NCBI GenBank assembly: GCA_037127315.1
Contig: JBBBDQ010001918.1
Coordinates: forward strand, 3,925,001-3,989,000
Source of the DNA: Ascarosepion bandense
Lineage: Eukaryota > Mollusca > Cephalopoda > Sepiida > Sepiidae
Direction of reading: 5' to 3'
DNA length: 64,000 bases
The notes under the pieces were generated by a model. That model was given only the letters and a program-made list of their open reading frames with translations, was not told where the DNA came from and did no database searches. Positions 62,263 to 64,000 of this stretch are shown here, in pieces (position 1 is the first letter of the stretch; each line of letters starts with the position of its first letter). The position numbers and the translations under genes are program-made.

Positions 62263-62567
62263 TTTCTAGACATATGCTATTAAATATAAGAGACAATGAA
62301 TGTCTATTATGTTTAATTATCTCTTATATTTAATAGCATATGTCTAGAAAATTACTTGCTGCCTCGATATACTAAATTTAAGTTACATGATGCCGCAGCA
62401 TTAAATGATCCCACCGCTAAGGTTGGAGAATTTTTGTCTTTATTTTCAACTGAAATTAAAGCAAAAATACGACGTTTAGAACGGCTCATGATTAAACATA
62501 ATAGACATTCATTGTCTCTTATATTTAATAGCATATGTCTAGAAAATTACTTGCTGCCTCGATATAC

Positions 62568-62570
<3 letters not shown>
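62263..62570 (+). pseudogene. PLE N-terminal fragment, with inverted and direct duplications
   Basis: The frame 62356 onward reads YTKFKLHDAAALNDPTAKVG, EIKAKIRRLERLMIKHNRHS, LSLIFNSICLENYLLPRYTK. SIFNS..L..YLLPRYTKFKLHD occurs twice (about 62322-62380 and 62510-62570), a ~190-bp duplication. In addition 62263-62298 is an inverted copy of 62320-62352. (TA)n cuts the second copy at the same PRYT position as at 3627. Confidence 0.6.

Positions 62571-62612
<42 letters not shown>
62571..62612. repeat. (TA)n microsatellite
   Basis: About 20 units inside the PLE fragment. Confidence 0.95.
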
Positions 62613-62615
<3 letters not shown>

Positions 62616-63136
62616 AATCCAGGTAAAGAGAACCCAAAGTTGTACGATTTTGAGTTCTCTGGTATTTACTTTAAAAAAAAAAACGTGCTCAACAAAATAA
62701 ATATTGTAGACCTTAATATAATTATATAATTAAATTTTCTATACAATTAATTTTTAATTTTTAATTGTATAACAAATTTAATTATAATATATGCGCGTGT
62801 GTGTGTGTGTGTGAATTAGCGATCAAATATATATTATATACACATTATATGTCTGGATGTAAACACCTCAGAAAATATATTTTGGGTTCGTACAAACCTG
62901 CACGAATATGTTGACAATTCTTAGCCAATTCTTCCGTTATTTTAGAATTCCAGCTATGCGTTCTGAAAAATCCTGTTATACAGTCTTTAAATCGTTGGAA
63001 GAGGGTTGAAACCAAGGTCGCGTAATCGGCTTAATTTCTAATGAAAATATTTAAAAGCTCTACATTATATGTATTGAGTACATTCTAATACGACTGTGTA
63101 CTAGTCGAATTTAATTCTGACTAAAAACTGGCTAAT

Positions 63137-63173
<37 letters not shown>

Positions 63174-64000
63174 TGTACGTGTTTGTGTGTGTATCAATGT
63201 AATGAGATGAATATTGATAATTTGTGACATTGATATTTATACGATTCTTAGTAGACATATTCAATCAGCCTCAAAACCTGACACGCATCATTGGCGCCTA
63301 CTCTAACCCAGACAATCAGAACTGCCCATTGAACAACAAAATTCCTCTCCGCCATTAGTGCCTCATTTAATATCGCATACACGTTCACTCTCTTTTTCCT
63401 TTTTCTTTACCTTCTCGACTAATCTTTCACTTTCCTTTTGGATTCGTTGTCAACATGTTTATGTCCGACCGTCCGTGCCAATCGACAAATCTCGGACATA
63501 GATTATTACAATTTCTCCGGACAATGGATTCTCCGTCCATAACAGGATTCATTCGATAACTTTCATTCAATCAGCAACTCATTACTATTGAAATGATTTC
63601 AATTTTCTTTCCTTTCTGTTGTCTTTTTTTTTTCTTCAGCAGTCGAACTTCAAAATCTTAAAACTCCTACCCTAAGCCACGGCTATTATTATCTCGTATG
63701 GCCACCAGACTATTGAGGATTTGGTTGTGTATTGCCGACAAGTTGGTAATCACGCGAGATTCAAAGTTAGATAGGCGAGATTTCAGAACAAAAGCTCTCA
63801 GACAAATCAAGAATCGAAATAAATGTAATGTTCGATTTAATTTGGAACGTTTTCAAAGATTTGAAGGAGAAGTTATATTCTGAATGAAACTCGGAATGCG
63901 GGGTACATAAACCCGAAGACATAATGACAGAGGGAAAGTAATTCTTCAAAAGGCGGGTGGAAAGAAGAACTATAGACAAAAAAACAAAACAAAAAAAAAA
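62613..64000. other. No recognisable gene; (TA)n at 63138-63168
   Basis: AT-rich DNA with a small inverted AATTAAATTT/TTTAATT region near 62730-62780 and (TG)n near 62797-62811. The last 800 bp are low-repeat; the short frame at 63698-63883 lacks motifs. Confidence 0.4.

Overview
The window is AT-rich, repeat-saturated animal DNA. Long (TA)n, (CA)n, (TCTA)n and (GAA)n tracts, several tRNA-derived SINE families, at least three non-LTR (LINE) lineages, Penelope-like elements (PLEs), a mariner element and many retroposon-derived tandem arrays suggest a molluscan, probably cephalopod (octopus/squid-type), intergenic or intronic region. That assignment is inference from texture and repeat types. 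I found no intact host gene, rRNA, canonical tRNA or CRISPR array; nearly every long open frame is a simple repeat, a minisatellite or a retroelement relic.

Names used here: SINE-1 (tRNA-like head with TAGCTCAGTGG and GGTTTCAATCC boxes); SINE-2 (head GTTGTGGCGCAGTGG plus a TTCGA box, body with a conserved CCAAGGCTATAGAACC); SINE-3 (body with CTATCGCCCGGTTCAC, 3' tail shared with LINE-A); SINE-4 (second tRNA-like head); LINE-A (Jockey/CR1-like RT); RTE (RTE/BovB-like RT ending in a (GAA)n tail); LINE-C (a third LINE C-terminus); family R (dispersed repeat with a hammerhead-like fold); element T (an unclassified ~0.5 kb repeat, three copies).

Layout. 1-1.8 kb is a large foldback whose arms each carry a hammerhead-like ribozyme fold. 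1.8-9.4 kb holds family R, a PLE-end/PLE-start junction, small foldbacks and PLE fragments. 9.4-10.5 kb is a PLE split by an RTE insertion with an 11-bp target-site duplication. 10.5-22 kb is SINE-2, LINE-A, RTE, a SINE-3 array inserted in an older tandem repeat, and element T. 22-24.4 kb is a 24-bp coding-frame minisatellite grown out of LINE-A. 25.1-26.1 kb is a deleted mariner with both TIRs. 26-35 kb is SINE/LINE debris including the best LINE-A copy (32.7-33.7 kb). 35-38 kb is (TCTA)n followed by a 1.4-kb homopurine block. 40.5 kb has a CpG-rich patch with promoter-like motifs. 44.8-48 kb carries 31-bp and 57-bp minisatellites. 50.2 kb is a dead CXC-cysteine-domain gene fragment. 51.2-54.9 kb is a LINE-A relative whose C-terminal coding segment became a ~148-bp satellite of about 20 copies. 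55-56.6 kb has 90-bp and 155-bp tandem repeats. 58.8-60.1 kb is the longest RTE copy. 61.06 kb is a perfect 64-bp palindrome.

Common theme: retroposons supply promoters (tRNA-like boxes), share 3' tails (SINE-3 with LINE-A) and repeatedly seed tandem arrays. Two neighbouring parts of the LINE-A C-terminal coding region were amplified independently in two copies.
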